A program made the position numbers and the translations under genes. 64,000 bases of DNA from CAYUCJ01 sp049282265 (GTDB lineage Bacteria; Desulfobacterota; DSM-4660; Desulfatiglandales; Desulfatiglandaceae). Each line of letters starts with the position of its first letter. The first letter of the stretch is position 1. This document shows, piece by piece, positions 25,797-34,749 of this stretch. The notes beneath the pieces were generated by a model, which made no database searches, had not been told where the DNA came from, and saw nothing but the letters and a program-made list of their open reading frames with translations. The stretch lies in contig JBAPTR010000177.1 in NCBI GenBank assembly GCA_049282265.1, positions 3,069 through 67,068 on the forward strand. The letters are read 5' to 3'.

Positions 25797-26906
25797 ATGA
25801 CTGCCCCCGGAAAAGAGGCATATGGTGGGATTCCGGAAGGCCGGACGCATTCCGGAGATAGAGATTTCTTGGGAGACATGGGCTATAGAAGCATCATCGA
25901 TCTTCTCCCCTGCTACGTCTCCGTCCAGGACGTCAACCTGCGCATTCTTTTTGCAAACATGAGCTTCGAGAAAGACTTTGGTTCCGGAGTCGGGCGCATC
26001 TGCCACGAAGTGTATAAGGGAACTGTCGAGCGTTGTCCTTCCTGCCCTGTTCAGCGAACCTTTGAAGACAAGCGTGTCCATGTCAGTGAAGAAATGGTGC
26101 GGTTGTCAAACGGTGAACGTGCTGATCTGGCTGTCTATTCCGCTCCCATCCTGGATATTTTCGGTGATGTGAAAGCAGTAATAGAGCTATCCGGCAATAT
26201 CACCAAGCTCAAAGAACCCCAGAGAGAACTTGCATTTCTGGGTCAATCCGTAGCTGTGCTCTCTCATGATATCAAGAACATCCTCGAAGGGCTTCAGGGA
26301 GGCGCTTATGTGGTAGATGAGGGCATCAAAGATGGTGACATGGAACTCGCCGGAAAAGGGTGGGAGGTTGTCAAGAGAAACATTGGCGACATAACCTCCG
26401 TCACGCGGAATATCCTTTATTCATCAAAGAAGCGCTTCCTCAAGCGTCAGAATATCCACCTGGGGACCTTAATTGGCGATGTGGCGGTCTTATTCAGCGA
26501 AAGGGCAAAGGCCATTGCGGCTGTCCTTGAGACAAAAACAAACCCTTCGCTTCTGATCACCCGACTGGATCCCTCGGGCATCCGCAGGATGCTGAACAAT
26601 CTTTTGTGCAACGCCCTGGAAGCCTGTCAGGTTGATAAAAAGAAGCATTTCCACAAGGTAATGGTGCGGACTGATTTTTATGACAAGACGCATGTCATGA
26701 TTGAAGTTGAAGATAATGGGATAGGAATGACCGATGCTACCCGCAAAAAGATATTCGAGGAATTCTATTCCACCAAGGGAGACAGTGGCACAGGCTTGGG
26801 TATGCTCGTGGTCAATAGAGTTGTGGAGGCCCATGGCGGCCGAATTGAACTGTTGACAGCACGAGGCAAAGGCACTACATTCAGGGTTATTTTGCCCCTG
26901 AGATAG
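25797..26906 (+). CDS. PAS sensor histidine kinase, second Cys-cluster PAS
   Basis: The 369-residue kinase has one PAS domain (about residues 25-135) with ICHEVYKGTVERCPSCPVQR, matching the cysteine cluster of the kinase at 22.2 kb. The HisKA box is VLSHDIKNILEGLQGG near residue 155, and the ATPase motifs are NNLLCNALEAC, DNGIGM and GTGLGMLV. It resembles the C-terminal half of the receiver-kinase hybrid in its LSHDIKNI-type box. The ATG at 25797 has AAAGG nine bases upstream; another in-frame ATG is at 25788. No membrane segment is seen. Confidence 0.87.
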   Translation: MTAPGKEAYGGIPEGRTHSGDRDFLGDMGYRSIIDLLPCYVSVQDVNLRILFANMSFEKDFGSGVGRICHEVYKGTVERCPSCPVQRTFEDKRVHVSEEMVRLSNGERADLAVYSAPILDIFGDVKAVIELSGNITKLKEPQRELAFLGQSVAVLSHDIKNILEGLQGGAYVVDEGIKDGDMELAGKGWEVVKRNIGDITSVTRNILYSSKKRFLKRQNIHLGTLIGDVAVLFSERAKAIAAVLETKTNPSLLITRLDPSGIRRMLNNLLCNALEACQVDKKKHFHKVMVRTDFYDKTHVMIEVEDNGIGMTDATRKKIFEEFYSTKGDSGTGLGMLVVNRVVEAHGGRIELLTARGKGTTFRVILPLR

Positions 26907-26968
26907 GATGGTGGATATCGAGTCTGATATCAAGGGATTCGATTCCTTGCCATAATTTGGAGGAGAAT

Positions 26969-27361
26969 ATGGAAAAAAAGGGAAAGATAGTCCTGATTGA
27001 CGATAACAAAGATTTGCTTTTCACTATGTCCACGTTTCTGAACCGGAATGGGTTCGAGACACTCACGGCCGAGGACGGTAAGGCCGGCCTGGAATTGGTG
27101 GAAAAGGAGCAACCTGATCTGGTCTTGCTCGATATCATGATGGAAACCCTTTTTTCCGGGTTTGAAGTGTGTAAGAGGCTCCGAACAAACCCGGCGCTCA
27201 AGGCTATCCCAATTATCGGAATATCCGGTATGGGGGATGAACTGGGGCTGAAGTTTGATGAGGAACGGGATGAAGAATATTTCAACCCGGATGTTTTCTT
27301 CGAGAAACCGGTGGACAGGGAAAAGCTTCTGGAAAAGATAGATGAACTGCTCAAAAAGTAA
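26969..27361 (+). CDS. single-domain response regulator
   Basis: The 130-residue receiver has IDDNKD, the acceptor in LVLLDIMMETLFSG, GISG and the lysine in FFEKPVD. A loop of about seven acidic residues after the switch residue (DEERDEEYF) is longer than in CheY. The ATG at 26969 is chosen because GGAGGAG lies just before it; an upstream TTG in the same frame is not needed. It has no output domain. Confidence 0.88.
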   Translation: MEKKGKIVLIDDNKDLLFTMSTFLNRNGFETLTAEDGKAGLELVEKEQPDLVLLDIMMETLFSGFEVCKRLRTNPALKAIPIIGISGMGDELGLKFDEERDEEYFNPDVFFEKPVDREKLLEKIDELLKK

Positions 27362-27397
27362 ACCAAATTCGTTTATTGTGCATACATTAGCAAAAAA

Positions 27398-27829
27398 ATG
27401 AAGATGCTTAAGAATGGGGAGTATACTATTGCCGATATCTCGTTGAAAGTCGGGCTTTCACAGAAAACTATCAGAGATTATGAGAAATGGGGCCTCATAA
27501 AGCCCAAACGTCATCCCATGACAAATAACAGGATATTTAGCGATTTCGAACTTGAACAAATACAGCAGATAGCCCGCCTCCTCCACGGCAAAGGATTCAC
27601 CCTTTCCTGCCTTCGTACCCTCCTTCAAATGGCACCCTGTTGGAATATTTTCAACTGTGAACTGAAAAAGGAATGCCCTGCCTTTGAGTTCTACGACAAT
27701 CCCTGTTACGAGATCAGAAGAGAAAAGGGAACGCTCTGCAGTGGACATTGTGAGCAATGTGCCGTGTATATCAATCGTGACACAAAGGGCGAAAAAGTCC
27801 TGCAACGTCCTGATCCGATCCCTGCGTAA
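27398..27829 (+). CDS. MerR-type regulator with Cys-rich C-terminal domain, paralogue 1
   Basis: The 143-residue protein has a MerR-like DNA-binding head (YTIADISLKVGLSQKTIRDYEKWG, with RRYYE-like RDYEKWGL) to about residue 70. The tail carries eight cysteines in APCWNIFNCELKKECPAF, DNPCYE and TLCSGHCEQCAV, which could hold an Fe-S cluster or metal. It is the last gene of the plus-strand run. A paralogue at 49983-50387 has the same cysteines and about 70 percent similar residues. No ribosome binding site is obvious before the ATG. It may control this operon or the genes between the two copies. Confidence 0.82.
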   Translation: MKMLKNGEYTIADISLKVGLSQKTIRDYEKWGLIKPKRHPMTNNRIFSDFELEQIQQIARLLHGKGFTLSCLRTLLQMAPCWNIFNCELKKECPAFEFYDNPCYEIRREKGTLCSGHCEQCAVYINRDTKGEKVLQRPDPIPA

Positions 27830-28052
27830 GCCTCTGCATGCCGATTTTCCCATAGGATCATCGAACTTTATAGTCTGGAAAGGCCCCCCGAACCTTCTTC
27901 AACTAGGCTCATGGCCGTCTTGCCCGCGTGTCTTGCACCCCCAACATGGCTGTCTGTGTGAAAAGGACAGATAAGAATCCACGCCCGAAGGTGTGTGGGA
28001 TGCTCCGGATCGACGTCAGGATGTCACCGTTCTTTCTCTGAAATGTTAGGTT

Positions 28053-29150
28053 TTATGGTTCACAGGTGACATGGCAGACGCCTGTGGGCGTGTCCACGGC
28101 ATAAGGAAAATACCTTTTCTTGAACCACAGGGCCACATTGACCAGGCTGATGAGGACCGGCACCTCCACCAGGGGGCCGATGACTGCTGCAAAGGCCTGA
28201 CCCGAGTCGATCCCGAAGACCGCCACCGCCACCGCGATGGCCAGCTCAAAATTGTTGGAAGCGGCCGTGAAGCTCAGGGTGGTGGATTGTTCGTAGGTGG
28301 CACCCACCTTCATGGACAGGTAAAAGGACACAAAGAACATGATGACGAAATAGATGCAGAGGGGTATGGCCACCCGGATCACGTCCAGGGGAAGCTGGAC
28401 AATATACTCTCCTTTGAGGGAAAACATCACCAGGATTGTGAAAAGCAATGCGATGAGGGTAATGGGGCTGATCTTAGGGATGAACTTCTTTTCATACCAT
28501 TCACGTCCCTTTGTCTTGAGCCCGATCAGCCGTGAAAGTGCGCCCGCGATAAAGGGAATCCCCAGGTAGATAAAGACACTCTCCGCGATCTGCCCGATGG
28601 AGATGTTCACCACCGCCCCTTTCAGTCCGAGCCACTGGGGTATCACGGTGATGAAGATATAGGCATAGACGGAAAAGAAAAGGACCTGGAAGACCGAGTT
28701 GAAGGCCACGAGCCCGGCACAGTACTCCGCGTCACCGGAGGCCAGATCATTCCACACCAGGACCATGGCGATACAGCGCGCCAGGCCGATCATGATGAGC
28801 CCCACCATGTATTCATGGTGTCCGGACAGGAAGGCGATTGCCAGGAGAAACATGAGGATGGGCCCGATGATCCAGTTCTGAACCAGGGAAAGGAAAAGGA
28901 CCCTGTAATCCCGGAATACGTATCCCATCTCTTCGTACTTCACCTTTGCCAGCGGGGGATACATCATGAGGATCAGGCCGATGGCGATGGGGATGTTGGT
29001 GGTGCCCACCTGGAAGTAGTTGATGACGTTTCTGACGCCCGGAAAAAGGTATCCCCAGCCCACACCCACAAACATGGCCAGGAAGATCCACAGGGTCAGA
29101 AACCGGTCCAGAAATGAAAGACGCTTTATTGTTCCTCCTTCAGTCATCAT
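28053..29150 (-). CDS. acr3: arsenite efflux permease ACR3
   Basis: The 365-residue protein has about ten hydrophobic helices and the ACR3 landmarks GLARCIAMVLVWNDLASGD (the conserved thiol cysteine in RCIAMV) and FTAASNNFELAIAVAVAVFG. It exports arsenite using the membrane potential. The ATG at 29150 is chosen because AAAGGGGAAG lies before it; it overlaps the end of arsR by 11 bp. An upstream frame extension of 36 codons lies inside arsR and is not real. It ends in CHVTCEP. Confidence 0.95.
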   Translation of the reverse strand: MMTEGGTIKRLSFLDRFLTLWIFLAMFVGVGWGYLFPGVRNVINYFQVGTTNIPIAIGLILMMYPPLAKVKYEEMGYVFRDYRVLFLSLVQNWIIGPILMFLLAIAFLSGHHEYMVGLIMIGLARCIAMVLVWNDLASGDAEYCAGLVAFNSVFQVLFFSVYAYIFITVIPQWLGLKGAVVNISIGQIAESVFIYLGIPFIAGALSRLIGLKTKGREWYEKKFIPKISPITLIALLFTILVMFSLKGEYIVQLPLDVIRVAIPLCIYFVIMFFVSFYLSMKVGATYEQSTTLSFTAASNNFELAIAVAVAVFGIDSGQAFAAVIGPLVEVPVLISLVNVALWFKKRYFPYAVDTPTGVCHVTCEP

Positions 29151-29517
29151 CTTCCCCTTTATTCTTTTTCTCACACAAGGCTTCCCGTCCGAGGCTGAGG
29201 ATTTCGGCCAATCGCACACTATCCTCTCTGACCGCCGCATTTCCCACAAGAGACTCACACACCCAGGAAACGGCTCCCCTTACTTCGTCCGGGGCCTCTT
29301 TGCCTGCAAGCCGATAGTACATCCACCGACCATCTTTCCGGCCTTCCACGATACCCGCCTGTCGAAGAACCGACATATGCTTGGAAACCGTGGAAGGTGC
29401 GAGGCCCAGGAGTTCGATGATCTGGCACACGCACAGTTCGCCATTCCGCAATGCGAGAATAATTCTTACCCTCTTTTCTTCCGCCAGGGCCTTTGTGATG
29501 TTCATAAACGTACGCAT
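29140..29517 (-). CDS. arsR: ArsR family arsenic repressor
   Basis: The 125-residue winged-helix protein has ELCVCQIIELLGLAPSTVSKHMSVLRQ, where CVC at the start of the recognition helix region is the As(III)-binding site of classic ArsR. It is cotranscribed with acr3 by overlap. A palindrome lies over its own -10 box, which fits autorepression released by arsenite or antimonite. Confidence 0.93.
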   Translation of the reverse strand: MRTFMNITKALAEEKRVRIILALRNGELCVCQIIELLGLAPSTVSKHMSVLRQAGIVEGRKDGRWMYYRLAGKEAPDEVRGAVSWVCESLVGNAAVREDSVRLAEILSLGREALCEKKNKGEDDD

Positions 29518-29536
29518 AATCTATTTCGGCGTTTCG

Positions 29537-29575
29537 CCATATGACGAATTATATGGCCAGTTCATTTTTTGTCAA
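29537..29575 (-). promoter_or_regulatory. arsR-acr3 promoter and operator
   Basis: On the minus strand TTGACA (29575-29570) and TATAAT (29553-29548) are 16 bases apart. The palindrome CCATAT-N8-ATATGG (29537-29556) covers the -10 box, the expected position for ArsR. Confidence 0.8.
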
Positions 29576-29726
29576 GTATTTTGGTTCCGCTTGTCCTGTC
29601 CAGCCCTTGTTGCCCCGGCCCCGATGTGTATCCTCCAGGGCAAAGGGTTTTCGTTTCGGAATTCCGTTGTTGTATCGGCTTCGAACGTTCCGCGACAAAC
29701 CGAAAACCGGATCGTCCGGTCACGCT

Positions 29727-30686
29727 CTATTCCGCCACCCCCATCCGGGCAACTATTTTTTCCACCTGCTTTTGCGGGAAAAAACCCACATGCCTGAACA
29801 CCTCTTTCCCCGTTCCGTTGAAAAAAGCCTGTACGGGAATAGAATGGATCCCATAGCGCGCCGCCAGGATCTGCTCTTGTCTCACCTGCACAAAAATCAC
29901 ATTCAGCCTTTCCCGGTATTTCTTCCGGAGGTTCGTCAGGATCGGCTGCATCATATCGCAGGGCCTGCAGCCTGATGCCCCGAACTCCACCATGGTGGGT
30001 TTTCCCGAGTGGCGGGCGCGGTCAACGGAGTTATCCATCGCTGGGACATACTGTTTTTTGAGCCAGGCCGCGTCGATTCGAAGCAAGACCTCTCTCCCCA
30101 TCCTTTCTATATATTCTGCGATCGCCCGCTGTTTTTTTTCGTTCAGGAGATAACCCTGCAGGGAATCCTTTACCTGGTCAAACGGCGCCCCGCCGATAGC
30201 ATCTTTGTTTTGCTCATAGAATGTCCGAAGTTCACCCTCCGACACGGTTACTTTTTCAGCCTTTCCCTGGAGAAATGAGGTAATACGTTTGTCTGGAGCA
30301 ATGTCTTTTCGCGTATCACCTTTCAATGCCTCGTTGAGTAGTAATTTACTCGTAATTTCCTGTTCAAGGACAAAGAGGAGGTTTTTCTCGAGCTGGGCCT
30401 TGAGACTACTTTCTGCATTTTGAACAATGCCCGTCAGATACACCTCACTTACCTTTAAATCTCCCGCAGTCAGCACAACGCCCGATTCCAGGGAAGCCAG
30501 TTGCGCATGCCGCAGGATACCCATGACAAGTCCGGGATAGGTTCCCTCCACTGTCGCATCGCCACGATCACCGGCGAATGACGCGGGCGGATTTCCTGGA
30601 AAACCCATCAGCACCGCTATACCTACAACAAACAAGAAAATATTCTTCACGCTGTTATGCCTCATACCTCTCTTGATTACCTCCAT
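29727..30686 (-). CDS. secreted SurA-like/thioredoxin fusion protein
   Basis: The 319-residue protein has an N-terminal signal sequence (about residues 12-38). Residues 60-200 resemble a SurA-type parvulin-linked helical domain. The last 110 residues are a thioredoxin fold with the active site GCRPCDMMQ and the cis-proline loop SIPVQAFF. The C-terminus GKEVFRHVGFFP closely resembles that of the thioredoxin at 37.1 kb. It should act as a periplasmic thiol oxidoreductase, possibly tied to cytochrome maturation. AAGGTG eight bases before the ATG supports this start. Confidence 0.8.
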   Translation of the reverse strand: MEVIKRGMRHNSVKNIFLFVVGIAVLMGFPGNPPASFAGDRGDATVEGTYPGLVMGILRHAQLASLESGVVLTAGDLKVSEVYLTGIVQNAESSLKAQLEKNLLFVLEQEITSKLLLNEALKGDTRKDIAPDKRITSFLQGKAEKVTVSEGELRTFYEQNKDAIGGAPFDQVKDSLQGYLLNEKKQRAIAEYIERMGREVLLRIDAAWLKKQYVPAMDNSVDRARHSGKPTMVEFGASGCRPCDMMQPILTNLRKKYRERLNVIFVQVRQEQILAARYGIHSIPVQAFFNGTGKEVFRHVGFFPQKQVEKIVARMGVAE

Positions 30687-30861
30687 TCAATTCACCTTTT
30701 CACTCTTATCATTATCCCATTCTCAGTCCTGTTTTTCTCCCGGCCTGTGCCAAGTCCTCACCAGAACAGGATTTTCCTGAAAACATCATTTTCAGTCAGT
30801 GCTGTCCAAAATGCAGATTTTACTTTTTTTTGCACAACAACACTCAGCACCAAATTTTTTT

Positions 30862-32130
30862 TCAATAAGACTCAATCAATATTTCTCTTTTTACCTTATG
30901 GATCGGATAGATATCTCCCGGCCGCGGCTGGTAGGTGAGAGTGACTTCAACATTCACTTTTCCGATATCTCCGGGCACTTTTATTGCAAATGATTCCTCC
31001 TTGGGCCTGAAGGGCTGGATGCTTGTATCCCTGATGATCGCAACCTTCTCGGTAGGCCCGTAGACCATGCTTCTGTCCAGCGAATTGGTTGATTGCGGCA
31101 TGTAGATCTTTGCAGTCTCAAATATCTTCTTCCCCTGATCACTTGTTGCGGTCACTTCCAGGACCACTCTGTTCTTGGAAGGTCAGCCGTCAGGAATTCG
31201 ATGACCGGCCTTGCTGAAAATTCTGGTCTCGACAATAATGGTCTGCACAAAAGATCCTGGTGTGAGTTGCGGCGCATACGACAGTGTGCGCACCTCCATC
31301 GGGAGGGCCTTTGCCAGCCTTGCAGACACATCTTTCTTGTCATTGAAGTTGGGAGGACATGTATGGTTAGCCTCCTTCATGTGGCAATCCTGGCAGGTTC
31401 TGGTACCGCCGGAAGGGATATAGGCATGAAGATAGCTTCCATAGAGGGTGGCGCACTGAATCGGGTACTCAAATTCAAAGTTCGGTCCGAGACCGTGGCA
31501 CTGACCACACATGACAGATCTTTTCATGATGGGACTTCTTTTTACTCTCAGGTGATTCTCCTCGGGGTATTCTTCATCGCCTTCCGGCGCATACAGTACG
31601 TTTTTTTCAGGAAAACCATGTATAATCCCCTTGTCATGGTGACAAACCAGACAGGAGATATTCAGTTTTTGCATAGTGACCTTGTCCTTCTTCAAGATGA
31701 CCGCTGCGATCTCGGCGGCTACCTTGTCTGTCGCCTTTTCCATCTGCGGAAAATGACATTTAAAACAGGGAAAATTTTTGGCTGTGGCCTCCCCGGGACC
31801 TTTGACGGAAAGAATACCTTTTTTCAAATAGCGGTCCATAAATATCCCCATGATGGACCTCGCATGGTGTGAGGACTCCCACTGGGAATAGATCTCTTCG
31901 TGGCATTCCTTGCAACTTGAAGGATCATACATCTGTATCAGTTGATTCAAGGTCTCGATTTTGCGGTCTGATCCGTTGCATATGGATATCGGAAGAAAAA
32001 TGAATACCCATAACGCAGCAAGCAACCTCCGCGGCCAGGGGGATTTTCTATAGAATATGATGCCCGGCAGCGCGGATCGGGAAAGGGAATACAAAAGGTT
32101 ATTTCTCTTGTTCGCCAGCTTTGGATTCAT
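30862..32130 (-). CDS. pentahaem c-type cytochrome with in-frame TGA (possible selenoprotein)
   Basis: If the TGA at codon 316 (31185-31183) is read through, the protein has 422 residues. A signal sequence (about residues 33-52) precedes five haem motifs: CKECH, CFKCH, CLVCH, CGQCH and CQDCH, in a cytochrome c554-like arrangement. After the haems comes a beta domain, and the TGA falls in the conserved turn GHRIPDG-U-PSKNRVVLEV, where the frame stays open for another 106 codons. Hairpins can be drawn just after the TGA, but they are weaker than in the HdrD gene. It could be a true selenocysteine or a nonsense mutation; the next gene upstream also carries a stop, which is a reason for caution. 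AGGAG precedes the ATG. Confidence 0.72.
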
Positions 32131-32247
32131 GCGTTATCTCCTTTTCTAGGAAGGCCCATTGAATTTTCTTCCAGCAGAATGCTCAAAAATGATGTGAACA
32201 GAAGCGCGATCTCATGAAGGCGCAATTTATATATCTATGGATAAGCC

Positions 32248-32361
32248 CTATTTTTCCGGCGGGGGAACCGCTGAGACAGGTTGGCGGCAACGCCGCAACA
32301 CGCTCTGGGCAGTGCTGCCCATAACGCCCCCCCTGTAGTCATACGTTGCCCTCCTTTTCAC
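32248..32361 (-). pseudogene. remnant of a universal stress protein gene (C-terminal end)
   Basis: About 37 codons read YDYRGGVMGSTAQSVLRRC, RQPVSAV and end in a stop at 32250-32248. GSxAxxVLRxCxxPVLxV is the usual C-terminal helix and strand of UspA. No N-terminal part is found upstream. The rest of the gap at 32131-32460 shows nothing else. Confidence 0.5.
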
Positions 32362-32460
32362 CGGCATCCTGGGTGTGTGCAGCTTTATAGGGGTTTCGAA
32401 ACAAATGGTTAACAAAGCCACCATACTTTTGCTCCAACGAAATTTATTCCAGGAATCTGC

Positions 32461-33297
32461 TTATTGCTTTTTTTCTCCCACGGATTTCTTGATAGTCTCA
32501 TATAGCTCAGTGGGTTTGAGGTCACTTTGCTCAGCAATTTCTTTGATCTTCATGGTCGGTGATACCGTGATTTTCTTCTCTTTAAGCATCTTCATTACCT
32601 CTGAGAGGTTTAGCTGATACTCCTGGCAAAGGTCGGACAGGGTGAGTTTTCCCAATCCCGCTTTGGGCACATCTGGTAATCCAGCCGTACCGGTGTCCTG
32701 TCTGCTCGGTTTCATCGTTAAATACAGTTGTTGGGGCGATATTTTATTCACCTTCGCAATTTTCAACAGGGTATGTTGTCCATCTTCCAATCTGATGCCC
32801 GCTTTTTTTAAGCGCTCTATGCTGCCGGTAAGCTCGAGGCCCACCTTGGATGTGAAGGTTTTCAGGCTTGAAAGCTCCGTGCGTCCGTATGGTGGATTGC
32901 CATATTCTTTAGCGGCCGACTCTTTTATGGATTCGCTGAAATCCAACACCCAATTGAAGGGGGCGACATCAACGTAGGCTCCAATAGTGCAGACAATGAC
33001 AAAAATCAATGCAATATTGAACTCTCGGGTGAATATCTTGAGCTGCCGGGCTTTGTTTTTAAGATATGCAACAATTGGCTTCCAGTTGTAATAAATATGC
33101 AACAAGATCGCCAAAAGAAATAAGACGCCGATGATGATATGTTGGTTGGCCCACTCGGTCTTGGTCAGCCCCCAGAATCGCCAATCCGCCCAATAGGCAA
33201 TACGCCCTTGAGGCGCAATGTAGAGGACGATACTGTTCAAGAGTAGTAATAAGAAAGAAATGAATGCGATTAATGATGTAATTTTTTAAATTTTCAC
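32461..33297 (-). pseudogene. DUF4405 membrane protein with stop at codon 4
   Basis: The frame from TTG at 33240 encodes 259 residues, but it extends upstream without shift to a GTG at 33297 that has GGAG six bases before it. The family normally starts with a short M-K-x-K-K-I-T-S-type head and a first helix (KITSLIAFISFLLLLLNSIV here), followed by APQGRIAYWADWRFWGLTKTEWANQH. Codon 4 is TAA (33288-33286). The first helix is therefore cut off unless translation restarts. The C-terminal part (about residues 145-255) has two segments that look like small helical SAP/HTH-like repeats (LEDGQHTLLKIAKVNKISPQ and LKEIAEQSDLKP-type). DUF4405 proteins are membrane cytochrome b-like partners of multihaem cytochromes. 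Confidence 0.6.
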
Positions 33298-33440
33298 GTT
33301 TTTCTCCGTTTTTATGGGTGTTAATGTCATGTTTAAGTAAAAGATTTACCCTATTGGGAATAAAGGAAGCGACGCCGAAATGTCAAATCGGTACCAAGGA
33401 CTGCCACTGCTACAGGGTAATATCATTTGACATAAGCCCA

Positions 33441-34592
33441 TTATGATTGAATGGTCTCATAAAAATTCAGCCGATCGGCGTGCCCAATACCATCTTTGCC
33501 TTTTGCTTTAACAGCAAACAGCGCCCGGTCAGCCGCGGCAAGAAGACCGGTTAAATCCGTTGCATGGTCTGGAAAAGCAGCAATGCCGTAGCTGGCCTGA
33601 AGCTTCACCTCAAAGCCACAATCCCGCAAGTAGACCGTGCTTTTTATTCGAGACTGAAGATGCAAAGCTTTTTCCGTAGCCTGGAACTGATTGAATCCCG
33701 GCAGGACGATGACGAATTCATCTCCAGCATACGCTACGGCGTAGGCAGGCTCCTCTAAAATCTCACGAATGGTTCCGGCAACCTCAAGGATGGCGCGGCT
33801 GCCGTTCAAGTGCCCGCAAGTGTCCACCACTTTTTTGAAGTTGTCGAGATCCATGAAAATAACTGACAAGGAAGACTGCGTTGACTTGCTGTTTTCAATC
33901 AACGCGGCCAGGGATTTATAAAGATAGCGCCGGTTATAAAGCCCGGTCAGGTTGTCTCGCATCGCCTGTTCACGAAACCTCTGCTCGCTGACCCGCAGGG
34001 CTTCTTTAGCTTTTTTTCGTTGAGTGATATCGACCAAAGCAATCACAATGCGAGCCAATGTGTCTTCATGGCCCGATACGGCCAGCGATTTCATCAGAAC
34101 GCTTCTTTTGTCGCCTTTTCCAGTCAGAAGGGACATCTCCCTTTCCCGAGCGATATCGCGTTCGGCAATCATCGGAACAATTTCAAGCGCTATTCGGTGT
34201 AGCTCCTCGGGACTCTCCATAAATGGAAGACTTTTTCTTAAATCATCTCTGGTGTCAATATCCATCAGTTTCAAAAAAGCATCATTAAATTCAACAGTTT
34301 TCATCATGTTCATGCAATGGATTACTTCATGCGGATTGTCCTCAAGATATCGTTTGAAATCAGTGACTCCGGATTCGCGCAAGTGGTCAAGATAGATTTT
34401 GAGACGGGAAGCGTCCCTTTCTATCAGGGCAATTGGGGTGTAGTGAAACAACAGGCGGTATCTTGCTTCACTTTTGCGGACAGTGTCTTCATCTGTCAGT
34501 GAACACCGCGTTTCAAGGTCTCTTACACGACTGCGCAATGCATCCACTTCGGCAAGAAGCTGTTCCCGGCTCTTGATTCTGCTACTCACCAT
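33441..34592 (-). CDS. PAS-GGDEF diguanylate cyclase
   Basis: The 383-residue protein has an N-terminal coiled segment, a PAS-like region (about residues 45-195) and a GGDEF domain (about 215-375) with DNLTGLYNRRYL and YAGDEFVIVLPG. The active-site signature is AGDEF instead of GGDEF; this variant is known to be active in some enzymes. GIAAFPDHATDLTGLLAAADRAL matches the rest of the fold. It probably makes cyclic di-GMP. No signal or membrane segment is visible. Confidence 0.88.
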   Translation of the reverse strand: MVSSRIKSREQLLAEVDALRSRVRDLETRCSLTDEDTVRKSEARYRLLFHYTPIALIERDASRLKIYLDHLRESGVTDFKRYLEDNPHEVIHCMNMMKTVEFNDAFLKLMDIDTRDDLRKSLPFMESPEELHRIALEIVPMIAERDIAREREMSLLTGKGDKRSVLMKSLAVSGHEDTLARIVIALVDITQRKKAKEALRVSEQRFREQAMRDNLTGLYNRRYLYKSLAALIENSKSTQSSLSVIFMDLDNFKKVVDTCGHLNGSRAILEVAGTIREILEEPAYAVAYAGDEFVIVLPGFNQFQATEKALHLQSRIKSTVYLRDCGFEVKLQASYGIAAFPDHATDLTGLLAAADRALFAVKAKGKDGIGHADRLNFYETIQS

Positions 34593-34749
34593 ATACCTCT
34601 TTCAGGCAAAGAAAAAATCTGGTTTTTCATGACATCCACCTTGAACTGATAACCTTTAGCTTTGAGTAGCTTTCCAGCATTGTGGGCACTGCAGCCAGGA
34701 CAGCCTCTTTAAAGATTTCCTTTGATTCACGGCCCTCTTTCAATGGAAT

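Noticed and set aside
32248..32460. GC-rich inverted segments considered as a riboswitch
   Set aside because: No known riboswitch core could be matched, and part of the stretch reads as a Usp C-terminus.
33441..34592. AGDEF in place of GGDEF considered as an inactive cyclase
   Set aside because: The rest of the domain is intact and this variant is known in active enzymes, so I do not list it as degenerate.
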